A DNA stretch of 64,000 nucleotides from CAMLJR01 sp964631955 (GTDB taxonomy: Bacteria; Pseudomonadota; Gammaproteobacteria; Pseudomonadales; CAMLJR01). Positions 15,237-24,448 of this stretch are shown here, piece after piece; positions within the stretch are counted from its first letter, which is position 1; every line of letters starts with the position of its first letter. The stretch lies in the NCBI GenBank assembly GCA_964631955.1, contig CAZWBA010000001.1:124001-188000 (forward strand). The letters are read 5' to 3'. The notes below the pieces were generated by a model, which saw only the letters and a list, made by a program, of their open reading frames with translations, searched no databases and was not told the DNA's origin. Position numbers and translations under genes: made by a program.

Positions 15237-15722
15237 ATGCGTGAGCAATTGACCGTTCATGAATTCAATACGGCCGAGAAACTGATACTGATCGGCTTTC
15301 GTCTCTGGGCGCTGCCGTTTGCGGCTCCGCATCAGCCGTATATGAACTGGCGCGTGAGTTTTCAGGCAGCACATGTCGAAGCCATCGCCTGCACTCTGTT
15401 CGACGCGCTCATGGCCACGCTGTTTTCCACCAGCCGACGCACGATCGAAGTGCATCGGGCCACCTGTATCGGCATCAGCGTGGATGAATACGAATTGATT
15501 CGCTGCATCGGCCTGTGCCAGAACGATCAGGCAGATGCGGCGACGGAAATCCTGGCGCAATGGTTACCGCTCACCGCCGCCCGCGTTGTCATATCGCAGG
15601 CATCGAATCTCGCGGCAGTCATGCGCAATGCCGGCCTATTTTTCCCGTTGCGGGAATCTGCCGCATTGCCGTCACCAAAAATTCCGGCCGGCGTCGGCCA
15701 CGGTCTGCATTTTGTGCACTGA
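15237..15722 (+). CDS. uncharacterised 161-residue protein, probably iron-regulated
   Basis: I do not recognise this protein. It is 161 residues, has no signal peptide or long hydrophobic helix, and looks like a mixed alpha/beta cytoplasmic protein. Notable segments are HEFNTAEKLILIGFRLWALP near the N-terminus and DEYELIRCIGLCQNDQ in the middle. The first suits a helix; the second has two nearby cysteines. Translation looks biased and real compared with the opposite strand. It lies downstream of a Fur-like box and just ahead of a small membrane protein gene. A role linked to siderophore uptake is only inferred from this setting. Confidence 0.7.
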   Translation: MREQLTVHEFNTAEKLILIGFRLWALPFAAPHQPYMNWRVSFQAAHVEAIACTLFDALMATLFSTSRRTIEVHRATCIGISVDEYELIRCIGLCQNDQADAATEILAQWLPLTAARVVISQASNLAAVMRNAGLFFPLRESAALPSPKIPAGVGHGLHFVH

Positions 15723-15776
15723 CCAGGCGACTCACCAATGCTTCAGGATGAGCACACCGCGACGGAGGATGAAACC

Positions 15777-16025
15777 ATGAGCATCGGCTGGCGCGCCATA
15801 ACAGGATCGTTAGTAGCCTACCCCGGCATTCAGGGCGCAATTTCTCTCGGCCTTTCCCTGCCCATGAATCGCATCGACGCCGCACTCACGGCGGGCACAC
15901 TGGGATTCATCGCCACCGCCATGATCGTGAGCTGGATCATCGATGCCACGAAGACGCTGACCATGCTGGCCGCGGCTTTTCTGCCGGGCGTTGCCGCAAC
16001 CGTGCTGCTGCTGATAGCGCGATAA
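15777..16025 (+). CDS. small membrane protein, DUF3649-like iron-uptake partner
   Basis: An 82-residue protein with three hydrophobic helices, starting MSIGWRAITGSLVAYPG. The start at 15777 is set by a good ribosome binding site, GGAGG at 15764-15768; the frame extends to an upstream ATG at 15738 that lacks one. The pattern (WR near the start, a Pro-Met-Asn-Arg turn before helix two, three helices) recalls the small DUF3649-type proteins that often accompany TonB receptors and PepSY proteins. That identification is from memory of the pattern and is uncertain. It follows the 161-residue gene by 54 bases. Confidence 0.72.
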   Translation: MSIGWRAITGSLVAYPGIQGAISLGLSLPMNRIDAALTAGTLGFIATAMIVSWIIDATKTLTMLAAAFLPGVAATVLLLIAR

Positions 16026-16250
16026 CCTGCGCACAGCACTGCATCCACCTCAACAACGAATAACGATCGATAACAATTGACTCGCTGCCGATAACGGCAT
16101 CGTTATCAGGCGCATTCTGCAAATCATTTTGGTGGGAATTGTAATTGTTCCGCCACGCTGCATTCACAACACTTTCATCTGCTCCAACCTCCTGCAAACG
16201 CGGTCGCAAAGCCCGTGTTTTAAAAGCATCACGTATCCGAAGAGTGCAAT

Positions 16251-18380
16251 ATGACCGAACCGGTTATCTATCAAAAGCGACAGAACGTCGCGCTGATTTT
16301 ATTGAACAATCCGCCGATCAACGCACTGGGAACCACTGTTCGCGCAGGCATCGAGCGCTGCTTCCGCGCCGCCGGTGCCGATGACGATATCGCAGCCATC
16401 GTTATCGCATCGACCTCGCAGACTTTTTGCGGCGGCGCCGATATCAGCGAATTCAGCAGCGCCAATTTTGGCGGCGAACCGTCGCTGCCGAATCTGCTGA
16501 ACGAACTGGAAAAAAGTGCCAAACCGATTATCACCGCGGTCGATGGCGTCGCGCTCGGCGGCGGCACGGAACTCGTGCTCGCATGCGATTACTGCATCGC
16601 CACGCCGGGCGCAAAATTCGGCCTGCCGGAAATTCATCTGGGCATTTTTCCGGGCGCGGGCGGCACACAGCGGCTGCCGAGAATTGCCGGAATTGAAATC
16701 GCGCTCGACATGATGCTATCAGGTGCGCCGGTTTCTGCGAGGAGCGCATTTTCTGCAGGCGTGGTGACACGCCTTCATGAAGGCGATGATCTCGTCGATG
16801 CTGCGATTACTTATGCGCAGGAGCTTGTCGCAAATGGCGCGCCGCTGCGCGATTGCGCAACGCTCGATGTCAAACGCGACAGCCGCACCGATGAAATTTT
16901 TGCGCAGCGCCGAGCAGCAGTCGATAAAAAGCGCGGCGGTTTCGCCGCGAGTCAATGCATTGCCGCCATCGAAGCAGCCTGCACATTGCCACTCGATGAA
17001 GGCTTGAAAAAAGAAGCGGAATTATTTCTCGCCTGCATGAAAACCGCGGAAGCACGCGCGCTGCAACATGTATTTTTCGCCGAACGCGCCGCCAATAAAA
17101 TTCCCGGTATCGATCCAAAAACGCCGGCACGAAAAATCGGGCGCGTCGCCATTATCGGCGCGGGAACGATGGGCGGCGGCATCGCGATGAACTTCATCAA
17201 CGCCGGCATTCCCACGCAGATTCTCGACCTGAATGGCGATTCGCTCGAACGCGGCATCGGCGTGATTCGCACCAATTACGAAATCAGTGTGAAAAAAGGC
17301 CGGCTTACCTCGGAGGAAATGCAGAAGCGCCTCGCCTTGCTGACTGCAACGACGAATTACACCGATATCGCCGATGCCGATCTCGTCATCGAAGCCGTAT
17401 TCGAAAAGCTGGAAATCAAAAAAGCCGTTTTCGAACAACTCGATAAAATCTGCAAGCCCGGCGCAATTCTGGCAACCAACACATCGACGCTGGATGTCGA
17501 CGCCATTGCCGCTGTGACAGCGCGACCGAATGATGTTATCGGCCTGCATTTCTTCAGCCCCGCCAATGTCATGAAACTACTCGAAATCGTACGCGCCGAA
17601 AAAACCGCGGACGATGTCGTCGTCACTGCACTGAAAATGGCAAAGCGCATCGGCAAGTTACCGATTGTCGTCGGCGTCTGTTTCGGTTTCGTCGGCAATC
17701 GCATGCTGGAACCGTATGGTCGCGAAGCCACGCGATTAGTGCTCGAAGGTGCATCGCCCGCACAGGTCGATCGTGTATTAACCGATTTTGGCTTGGCGAT
17801 GGGATTGTGCGCGATGAGCGATCTTGCCGGTATCGATATCGGTTATCTCACACGCCAAAGCCGGCGTGAGCAGATCGGTCACGATCCCGGTTACGCCATC
17901 GTCGCCGACCGGCTTTGCGAGCAGGGCAATCTCGGGCAAAAAAGCGGTCGCGGTTTTTATATCTACAACCTCAGGGAAAACGGCAGCCGCGAGCGCACCG
18001 ATAATCCCCAGGTACTGGAGATTGCAAAAAACGCGGCGAACGAACTCGGCATCGTGCAGCGACAAATCAGCGATCAGGAAATTATCGAACGCTGCCTGTT
18101 TCCGTTAATTAACGAAGGCGCGCGCATCGTCGAGGAAGGCATCGCCATTCGCGCCAGCGACTGCGATCTCATTTACATCAACGGTTACGGTTTTCCACGC
18201 TGGCGTGGCGGACCGATGCAATACGCCGACGAAATCGGACTGGCGACCGTGTTGCAGCGCATGAATCACTATCGCAAAACGCTCGGCGCCTACGGTGAAA
18301 TGTGGTTTCAGCCGGCGCCCCTGCTCGAACGCCTGGCGAATGCAGGCAGCACCTTCAGGCAGTTCGATACCCGTAAATAA
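16251..18380 (+). CDS. bifunctional enoyl-CoA hydratase / 3-hydroxyacyl-CoA dehydrogenase
   Basis: The 709-residue protein is a beta-oxidation multienzyme. Residues 1-190 form a crotonase domain with CGGADISEF (oxyanion hole) and both hydratase glutamates, in GGGTELVLACDY and in the PEIHLGIFPGAGGTQRL segment. From about residue 295 comes the NAD-binding 3-hydroxyacyl-CoA dehydrogenase domain (VAIIGAGTMGGGIAMNFINA), followed by its two C-terminal helical domains. The order is that of FadB/FadJ and peroxisomal MFE. Together with the thiolase and dehydrogenase genes downstream it gives a full beta-oxidation cycle. No gene symbol is assigned because several paralogues share this layout. Confidence 0.93.
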   Translation: MTEPVIYQKRQNVALILLNNPPINALGTTVRAGIERCFRAAGADDDIAAIVIASTSQTFCGGADISEFSSANFGGEPSLPNLLNELEKSAKPIITAVDGVALGGGTELVLACDYCIATPGAKFGLPEIHLGIFPGAGGTQRLPRIAGIEIALDMMLSGAPVSARSAFSAGVVTRLHEGDDLVDAAITYAQELVANGAPLRDCATLDVKRDSRTDEIFAQRRAAVDKKRGGFAASQCIAAIEAACTLPLDEGLKKEAELFLACMKTAEARALQHVFFAERAANKIPGIDPKTPARKIGRVAIIGAGTMGGGIAMNFINAGIPTQILDLNGDSLERGIGVIRTNYEISVKKGRLTSEEMQKRLALLTATTNYTDIADADLVIEAVFEKLEIKKAVFEQLDKICKPGAILATNTSTLDVDAIAAVTARPNDVIGLHFFSPANVMKLLEIVRAEKTADDVVVTALKMAKRIGKLPIVVGVCFGFVGNRMLEPYGREATRLVLEGASPAQVDRVLTDFGLAMGLCAMSDLAGIDIGYLTRQSRREQIGHDPGYAIVADRLCEQGNLGQKSGRGFYIYNLRENGSRERTDNPQVLEIAKNAANELGIVQRQISDQEIIERCLFPLINEGARIVEEGIAIRASDCDLIYINGYGFPRWRGGPMQYADEIGLATVLQRMNHYRKTLGAYGEMWFQPAPLLERLANAGSTFRQFDTRK

Positions 18381-18442
18381 TTCGATACCAGTCGCGCCAG
18401 ATAACGAATGTAAATTTTTAAAAAATCGAAGAGAAATTATTC

Positions 18443-19627
18443 ATGAAAGAAGCAGTGATCGTTTCCACCGCAAGAACACCGATCGGCCGCGCCTTCAAGG
18501 GCGCGCTCAACAACATCAAATCGCCGACGCTGATGGGGCATGCGATAAAACATGCGGTTGAACGCTCCGGTGTCGAAGGCGCCCAGATCGACGACGTCAT
18601 TATCGGCTCGGTATTGAACATGGGAACCGCGGGACTGAATCTCGCGCGTTTATCAGCGCTCGCAGCGGGCCTGCCGGTTTCCGCTCCCGGACAGACGATC
18701 GATCGCCAATGCGCATCGGGACTGATGGCGATTGCGACCGCGGCCAAACAGATCATCGTCGACGGCATGCAGATTATCGTTGCCGGCGGCCAGGACAATA
18801 TCTCCGCCGTGCAGGCGCCCTATTTCGAATCCTGCGTCGCTGCGATCGACCCCAATGTCATCGCGCATTCACAAAACGCTTACATGCCGATGCTGCAAAC
18901 GGCGGAATTCGTCGCGAAGAAATATCAAATCAGCCGCGACAGTCAGGATGAATTTTCACTGCTGTCGCAACAGCGCACGGCAGCGGCGCAGGTGGCCGGA
19001 TTATTCGACGATGAAATCGTGCCGATAACGACACAGCAAGCCATCGTCGATAAAGAAACCAGAAAAGTCAGTTATCACGAAGTGACACTCGCGAAGGACG
19101 AAGGTAATCGGCCGTCGACAACGCTGGAAAGTTTGCGCGGACTCGAACCCGTGATCGAAGGTGGCTGCGTCACTGCAGGCAATGCGAGTCAGCTCTCCGA
19201 TGGCGCATCGGCGTGCGTGCTGATGGAAAGAAAACTGGCCGAACAGCGCGGCCTGAACCCTCTCGGTATTTATCGCGGAATGATGGTGACGGCGCTTGCA
19301 CCCGAGGAAATGGGCATCGGCCCGGTGACCGCCGTACCGAAACTGCTCAAACAGCACGGCTTGCGCATCGACGATATCGGTCTGTGGGAATTGAACGAAG
19401 CATTCGCGTGCCAGGCGCTCTATTGCCGCGACAAACTCGAAATCGATCCGGCCATTTACAACGTCAACGGCGGCGCAATTTCCGTCGGCCATCCCTACGG
19501 CATGACCGGTTCGCGACTCGTCGGTCACGCGCTGATCGAAGGCCGACGACGCGGCGTGCGCTATGTGGTGGTGACGATGTGCGTCGGCGGCGGTATGGGA
19601 GCTGCCGGTCTGTTCGAGATTGCGTAA
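18443..19627 (+). CDS. acetyl-CoA acyltransferase (thiolase)
   Basis: A 394-residue thiolase that cleaves 3-ketoacyl-CoA with CoA, the last step of beta-oxidation (or acts in reverse as an acetoacetyl-CoA synthase). All catalytic residues are visible: nucleophile Cys90 in DRQCASGLMA, His350 in GHPYGMTGSR and Cys380 in CVGGGMG near the C-terminus. Length is normal. It lies 62 bases after the FadB-like gene and 75 bases before an acyl-CoA dehydrogenase gene on the same strand, so the three probably form one operon. Confidence 0.94.
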   Translation: MKEAVIVSTARTPIGRAFKGALNNIKSPTLMGHAIKHAVERSGVEGAQIDDVIIGSVLNMGTAGLNLARLSALAAGLPVSAPGQTIDRQCASGLMAIATAAKQIIVDGMQIIVAGGQDNISAVQAPYFESCVAAIDPNVIAHSQNAYMPMLQTAEFVAKKYQISRDSQDEFSLLSQQRTAAAQVAGLFDDEIVPITTQQAIVDKETRKVSYHEVTLAKDEGNRPSTTLESLRGLEPVIEGGCVTAGNASQLSDGASACVLMERKLAEQRGLNPLGIYRGMMVTALAPEEMGIGPVTAVPKLLKQHGLRIDDIGLWELNEAFACQALYCRDKLEIDPAIYNVNGGAISVGHPYGMTGSRLVGHALIEGRRRGVRYVVVTMCVGGGMGAAGLFEIA

Positions 19628-19702
19628 CCGATGTCAGCCAATCTGCATCATTGAATTTCATCGGCGATTAAAAATCGATAGCGAAAATTTTGGAGTCAAT
19701 AA

Positions 19703-21508
19703 ATGCCAGTCTATAAAGCGCCCGTGCGCGATATTCATTTCGCATTCAACGAAGTATTGAAATTTGATACGCATTATCGGCAGTTGCCCGGTGCAGGTGA
19801 AGCCACACCGGAAACCGTGTCGGCCATAATTGAAGAAGCTGCAAAATTCAGCGAACAGATCATCAATCCGCTCAATGCGGTCGGCGACAAAGAGGGTTGC
19901 CGCTGGGATAACGGTAAAGTTACGACACCGCCGGGTTTCAAGGATGCGTATCAGCAATTCATCGAAGGCGGCTGGCCGCAGATGACGCAGGATGCCGCTT
20001 ATGGCGGACAGGGCCTGCCCGCTTCGATGAGCGCAATTCTGTACGAACTGCTGACGAGCGCAAATCACGCCTGGGCGATGTATCCCAGCCTCGCATGGGG
20101 TGCGATCAAAACCGTCACCGCGCACGCCAGCGATGAATTGAAACAGCGCTTCCTGCCGCCGATGGTCGAAGGGCGCTGGGCCGGCACGATGTGTTTGACC
20201 GAAGCGCACTGCGGTTCCGATCTGGGTTTATTGCGCACGCGTGCAACGCCGCGCGACGATGGCACTTACGACATCAGCGGCACCAAGATTTTCATTTCGT
20301 CCGGCGATCACGATCTCACTGAAAATATCGTGCATATCGTGCTGGCGCGATTGCCCGATGCGCCCGAAGGCGTGAAAGGCATTTCGCTTTTTCTCGTGCC
20401 GAAGCTCTGGGTTACCGAAGACGGGGTTACCGAAGACCGCGCAATCGGTGCAGCGAATGGCGTGAGCTGCGGCTCCATCGAACACAAGATGGGCATTCAC
20501 GGCAACGCCACCTGTGTGATGAATTTCGATAATGCGCGCGGCTATTTGATCAGCGCGCCGCATAAAGGCATGGCCGCGATGTTCACGTTCATCAACGAAT
20601 CGCGACTCGGCGTCGCGCAACAGGGTCACGGCCATATCGAAGCATCGTATCAAGGCGCTTTGCGTTATGCGCGCGAACGTTTGCAAATGCGCGCACCGGT
20701 GCGGACGCTGCCCGATAAACCGGCCGATCCTATCATCGCGCATCCCGATGTGCGGCGCATGTTGCTCACGCAAAAAGCTTTTGCAGAGGGCGGCCGATTA
20801 TTCAATTACTATCTCGCACAACTCGTTGATCTGCATCACGCCAGCGATAAAGCTGAGGAACGCACGCGCGCAGAAACCGAACTCGCTTTGTTAACGCCGA
20901 TCGCGAAGGGATTTCTCACTGAAATCAGTTTGGAAGCCACCTCTAACGGTATTCAAATATTTGGCGGACATGGCTTTATCAGCGAATGGGGCATGGAGCA
21001 GGAATATCGCGACACGCGTATCACCGCCATTTACGAAGGCACCAACGGCATTCAGGCGCTCGATTTATTGGGCCGCAAGATACTCGCGAGCGGGGGCGAA
21101 ATCCTTAAGCCCTTCCTGACGCGGATCGAAAAGCTGTGCCAACAAAATCATCCGGAAAGCCTGCAACCGCTGCTGCAGAAGCTGAATGAAAATCTGAACC
21201 TGTGGATTGTGCTGACACAGGAAATTGGCGCGGCGGCAATAAAGAATCCGGAAGCGGTCGGCGCAGCCGCCTACGATTACCTCATGCTGGCTGGCTACAC
21301 GACACTCGCGTATTTCTGGGCGGAGAGCGCCATTGTCGCAAGCGCTGAACTGGCGAAAGGCAGCGCTGACGAAAACTTCTACCGTGCGAAGCTCGCAACC
21401 GCCCATTTTTATTTCGAGCGGATTCTTCCGCGAAATATATCGCTGGCTGCAACCATTCGTTCGGGATCACACAATCTGATGGCCATTGCCGACGAAATGT
21501 TCGGGTAA
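19703..21508 (+). CDS. acyl-CoA dehydrogenase, long (601 aa) type
   Basis: A flavoprotein that makes the first double bond of beta-oxidation. It belongs to the 600-residue bacterial group with an added C-terminal domain. Visible motifs are MCLTEAHCGSDLG (flavin/substrate contact) at about residue 158, the middle beta-domain, and QIFGGHGFISEWGMEQEYRD, then TRITAIYEGTNGIQALDLLG, near 410-455, which carries the catalytic Glu region. The ribosome binding site GGAGTC precedes the start. It ends the plus-strand operon; an intrinsic terminator follows at 21529. Confidence 0.93.
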   Translation: MPVYKAPVRDIHFAFNEVLKFDTHYRQLPGAGEATPETVSAIIEEAAKFSEQIINPLNAVGDKEGCRWDNGKVTTPPGFKDAYQQFIEGGWPQMTQDAAYGGQGLPASMSAILYELLTSANHAWAMYPSLAWGAIKTVTAHASDELKQRFLPPMVEGRWAGTMCLTEAHCGSDLGLLRTRATPRDDGTYDISGTKIFISSGDHDLTENIVHIVLARLPDAPEGVKGISLFLVPKLWVTEDGVTEDRAIGAANGVSCGSIEHKMGIHGNATCVMNFDNARGYLISAPHKGMAAMFTFINESRLGVAQQGHGHIEASYQGALRYARERLQMRAPVRTLPDKPADPIIAHPDVRRMLLTQKAFAEGGRLFNYYLAQLVDLHHASDKAEERTRAETELALLTPIAKGFLTEISLEATSNGIQIFGGHGFISEWGMEQEYRDTRITAIYEGTNGIQALDLLGRKILASGGEILKPFLTRIEKLCQQNHPESLQPLLQKLNENLNLWIVLTQEIGAAAIKNPEAVGAAAYDYLMLAGYTTLAYFWAESAIVASAELAKGSADENFYRAKLATAHFYFERILPRNISLAATIRSGSHNLMAIADEMFG

Positions 21509-21528
21509 GAATGTTCACCCCCGGGTTT

Positions 21529-21556
21529 GAGGCGCCGCGGTGGCGCCTCTTTTTTC
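21529..21556 (+). terminator. intrinsic terminator of the beta-oxidation operon
   Basis: The stem GAGGCGCC (21529-21536) pairs with GGCGCCTC (21542-21549) and is followed by six T. It lies 20 bases after the stop of the 601-residue acyl-CoA dehydrogenase gene. Confidence 0.9.
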
Positions 21557-21569
21557 TGGAAAATTTTAT

Positions 21570-22091
21570 TTATTTTTGTGCAAAGAGCTCGACCAGAAAT
21601 TTCGATTCTGCCGATGCCAGCCAGTGATTGATTTCCTCGTTGCCTGCCGGCCGCTGCAGCAGATGCATTTCCCAGAAATGAGCGGCCTGATAACAGTTAC
21701 CACACGTCGTGAGCAGCGAAAGCCTGAACGCGTAAGAGGAATCGTTCACTACTTGCCGGGCGGCGCTGATCGTATTGTCGACCGCACCCATTTCGATCAG
21801 ATCACGAATAATCACCGTGCAATCCTCACAACGCATCTGCGCAAGCCGCAGATACATCTCCGCCGGCTCGGATTCCTCATCGAGGGATTCCTGAGAGAAA
21901 TTTCCCGTGGTGGGCGCAGCCCATCCGGTCGAGCTGAATGCAATCGAGGCGAAGACAATGAAAATGCCGAGAACTCTCGCAGAGATTATTTTTGGCGCAG
22001 CGATTTTTTTCGGCGCGGCAATTTTACCGGGCGCAGCAGCCATTGAGAAAAAAAGTGAGAAAAATTTCCAAGCGATCGCGAATTTTATCAT
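21570..22091 (-). CDS. uncharacterised exported protein with CxxC pairs
   Basis: A 173-residue protein I do not recognise. The N-terminus is odd: a first hydrophobic stretch, then a short repeat of the type KIAAPK, then a second hydrophobic segment (VLGIFIVFASIAFSSTGWAA) that looks like the real signal peptide. The true start may therefore lie inside the given frame, but no better start codon is clear. The mature part (about 115 residues) is acidic at first and carries CEDC and CGNC pairs, which could bind metal or form disulfides. It stands alone between convergent and co-directional catabolic genes. The AT-rich stretch 22092-22266 upstream shows no clear gene. Confidence 0.6.
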   Translation of the reverse strand: MIKFAIAWKFFSLFFSMAAAPGKIAAPKKIAAPKIISARVLGIFIVFASIAFSSTGWAAPTTGNFSQESLDEESEPAEMYLRLAQMRCEDCTVIIRDLIEMGAVDNTISAARQVVNDSSYAFRLSLLTTCGNCYQAAHFWEMHLLQRPAGNEEINHWLASAESKFLVELFAQK

Positions 22092-22266
22092 CTGACCAGT
22101 CCCCCCTTCCGTTTGTCAGCAGACTCAAGCTGGGGCGGGAGGATACAGATAATTCAATGCATTTCCATGAATAGACTCCCCATCAAAAACCCGGTATGTG
22201 AAATGGAGAGCAATTCCCGGCGGAAGTTTGAACTCGGTCAGATAATTATTGATTAATTTATAAACA

Positions 22267-23541
22267 TTAATCCGGTTCGGCGTTCCGAAATGATCCACGT
22301 TCGGGCGAGGAAAAATATGCCATGACCGCTTCGCGATAAGCATCGCCATTGCGCAATTCGAGTTGCGCGATCGTCTGTAGATGCACTTCATCGGGGCCAT
22401 CGGCGAAACGCAGACAGCGCGCAAAGGTAAACAACTCAGCCAGCGGCGTGTCGTTGGTGAGCCCCATCGCACCGAATATCTGAATCGCGCGATCAACAAC
22501 GGTGGCGAAGAGATTTGGCACCAGCGCCTTGATGAGCGCAATTTCGCGACGCGCGGCCCTGGCGCCGACAGTGTCGATCATCCACGCCGCTTTCAACACG
22601 AGCAAGCGGGCCTGTTCGATGCCGAGTCGTGAATGCGCAATCCAGTCGCGCACCGTGCCGTGCTCGGATAAATATTTACCGAACGCTTTGCGCTCCTGAC
22701 AACGCACCACCATCATTTCAAGCGCAAGCTCTGCAGCGCCAATCGAACGCATGCAGTGGTGAATGCGGCCGGGGCCAAGCCGGGCCTGCGCCATCGCAAA
22801 TCCACCGCCCTCCTCGCCCAGCAGATTTTCGGCGGGCACGCGCACATCGCGAAAAACAATTTCGCAATGCCCTTCGGGCGCGATGTGGTTGAGCACGGGA
22901 ATATTGCGCTCGATGGTGACGCCCGCTGTTTTTGTCGGCACGAGAAGCATGCTTTGCTGTCGATGCGAATCCGCCGCCGGATCGGTTTTTCCCATCACAA
23001 TGAGCAATTCGCAACGCGGATGCGCGGCATTGGTAATAAACCATTTGCGTCCGTTGACGATATATTCGTCGCCGATGCGCCGAATCGATGTGGTGATATT
23101 GGTGGCGTCGGATGACGACACATCGGGTTCGGTCATACAGAACGCAGAGCGCAACGTGCCTTCGAGCAACGGGGTCAGCCAGCGCTCGTGCTGCGATGGT
23201 GTCGCGAATAAATGCAGCAGCTCCATATTGCCGGTATCCGGCGCGCTGCAATTGAAAGCCTCGGATGCCCAGTGCACGCGCCCCATGATTTCGGCCAGCG
23301 GGGCGTATTCGAGATTGGTCAGTCGCGTACCAGGTTCATCATCGCGCAATGCAGGGAGAAACAGATTCCATAATCCTTCCGCTCTCGCGAGCTGTTTCAA
23401 ATCTTCCATGAATGCGGGCGGATAATTTCCCGCAGCGACTTCGCGATTGAAATCATGAATACGCGGCACGATATACGCATTCATGAATTCGGAAACCTGT
23501 TTGCGCAGCACTTCCACGCGCTCGGAATACTGGAAATTCAT
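22267..23541 (-). CDS. acyl-CoA dehydrogenase family protein (ACAD10/11-like)
   Basis: A 424-residue acyl-CoA dehydrogenase. Motifs are AFCMTEPDVSSSDATNI (flavin contact), a middle beta-domain with IVNGRKWFITNA, and the C-terminal helical domain with QIFGAMGLTNDTPLAELF and CLRFADGPDEVHL. The latter, with GPDEVH in the place of the usual YEGT, is typical of the ACAD10/11 group. A phosphotransferase-like gene of the kind that is fused to or paired with that group lies two genes upstream, which supports the assignment. The substrate is probably a branched or hydroxylated acyl-CoA, by analogy only. Confidence 0.9.
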   Translation of the reverse strand: MNFQYSERVEVLRKQVSEFMNAYIVPRIHDFNREVAAGNYPPAFMEDLKQLARAEGLWNLFLPALRDDEPGTRLTNLEYAPLAEIMGRVHWASEAFNCSAPDTGNMELLHLFATPSQHERWLTPLLEGTLRSAFCMTEPDVSSSDATNITTSIRRIGDEYIVNGRKWFITNAAHPRCELLIVMGKTDPAADSHRQQSMLLVPTKTAGVTIERNIPVLNHIAPEGHCEIVFRDVRVPAENLLGEEGGGFAMAQARLGPGRIHHCMRSIGAAELALEMMVVRCQERKAFGKYLSEHGTVRDWIAHSRLGIEQARLLVLKAAWMIDTVGARAARREIALIKALVPNLFATVVDRAIQIFGAMGLTNDTPLAELFTFARCLRFADGPDEVHLQTIAQLELRNGDAYREAVMAYFSSPERGSFRNAEPD

Positions 23542-23563
23542 AACTGCTCCGTTTCGAAAATTT

Positions 23564-24328
23564 TTACAACGTCATACCGCCGTCGACGACTAGACATGCG
23601 CCGTTGGTGTAGCTCGCCGCATTCGACACCAGATAAAGCGCCGCACCCGCCATTTCATTCGGCTGCGCATGACGTCGCAGCGGAATTGCGGAGATGCACT
23701 GCTCGTGCAATTGCTTGTCCGCAAAAATGGCGCCGGCAAATTTAGTCTCGGTAAGGCCCGGCAATATCGCATTCACACGAATGCCGAGCGGGCCACATTC
23801 TTTCGCAAATGATTTCGTCATGTTGACGACCGCCGCCTTGCTGATCGAATAAATACCCTGCTGCACTCCCGGTTCGATTGCATTGACCGATGCAGTGTTA
23901 ACAATGGCCCCACTACCTTGCTCCCGCATTAACTTTCCAGCCTCGATCGACATGAAGAAATAGCCGCGCAGATTCACTTCGACAACCTTGTCGAAGGCTT
24001 CGAGCGGCGTGTCGAGGATATGACCGTAATACGGGTTGGCGGCCGCGTTATTGACGAGAATATCGAGTCGACCATAATCCGCGCGAATGCGCTCGAACAA
24101 TCGAAAAATATCGTCCATGCGGCCGACATGACAGGCGATAGCTTTTGCATTGCCGCCCTGCTGTCTTATTTCTTCGGCAACGCTTTCGCAATCGTCGAGC
24201 TTGCGGCTCGATACAACCACGGTTGCACCCTGCTCGGCGAAAAGCTTTGCAATCGATTCGCCGATGCCGCGACTCGCACCCGTGACCAGGGCAACACGTC
24301 CCGATAGATCGAATAATTTCGTACTCAC
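23564..24328 (-). CDS. short-chain dehydrogenase/reductase
   Basis: A 254-residue classical SDR. It has the NAD(P) motif VTGASRGIGESIAKLF (TGxxxGxG), the NNAA motif (ILVNNAAAN), catalytic Ser in NTASVNAIEP and the Tyr-Lys pair in YSISKAA. The C-terminus TNGACLVVDGGMTL is standard. The substrate is unknown; in this operon it most likely oxidises a 3-hydroxyacyl-CoA or a hydroxylated intermediate. It is 22 bases from the ACAD gene and on the same strand. Confidence 0.92.
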   Translation of the reverse strand: MSTKLFDLSGRVALVTGASRGIGESIAKLFAEQGATVVVSSRKLDDCESVAEEIRQQGGNAKAIACHVGRMDDIFRLFERIRADYGRLDILVNNAAANPYYGHILDTPLEAFDKVVEVNLRGYFFMSIEAGKLMREQGSGAIVNTASVNAIEPGVQQGIYSISKAAVVNMTKSFAKECGPLGIRVNAILPGLTETKFAGAIFADKQLHEQCISAIPLRRHAQPNEMAGAALYLVSNAASYTNGACLVVDGGMTL

Positions 24329-24448
24329 TGATTTATATCCCCACTATGACTGCGTAGTCCGTGCCGTCACTCCCGTGAAAGCCGAGTCGGTATTTGCCGA
24401 TATTTAATTAATTCCCGCCCGCGCGAGAATGGCCTCTTCAGGAGCTTC

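Noticed and set aside
22125..22266. Minus-strand frame after the ACAD stop that reads like protein (ending with Tyr/Pro-rich residues)
   Set aside because: It has no start codon of its own; the open frame continues upstream only as a shadow inside the acyl-CoA dehydrogenase gene. It may be a gene remnant but cannot be supported.
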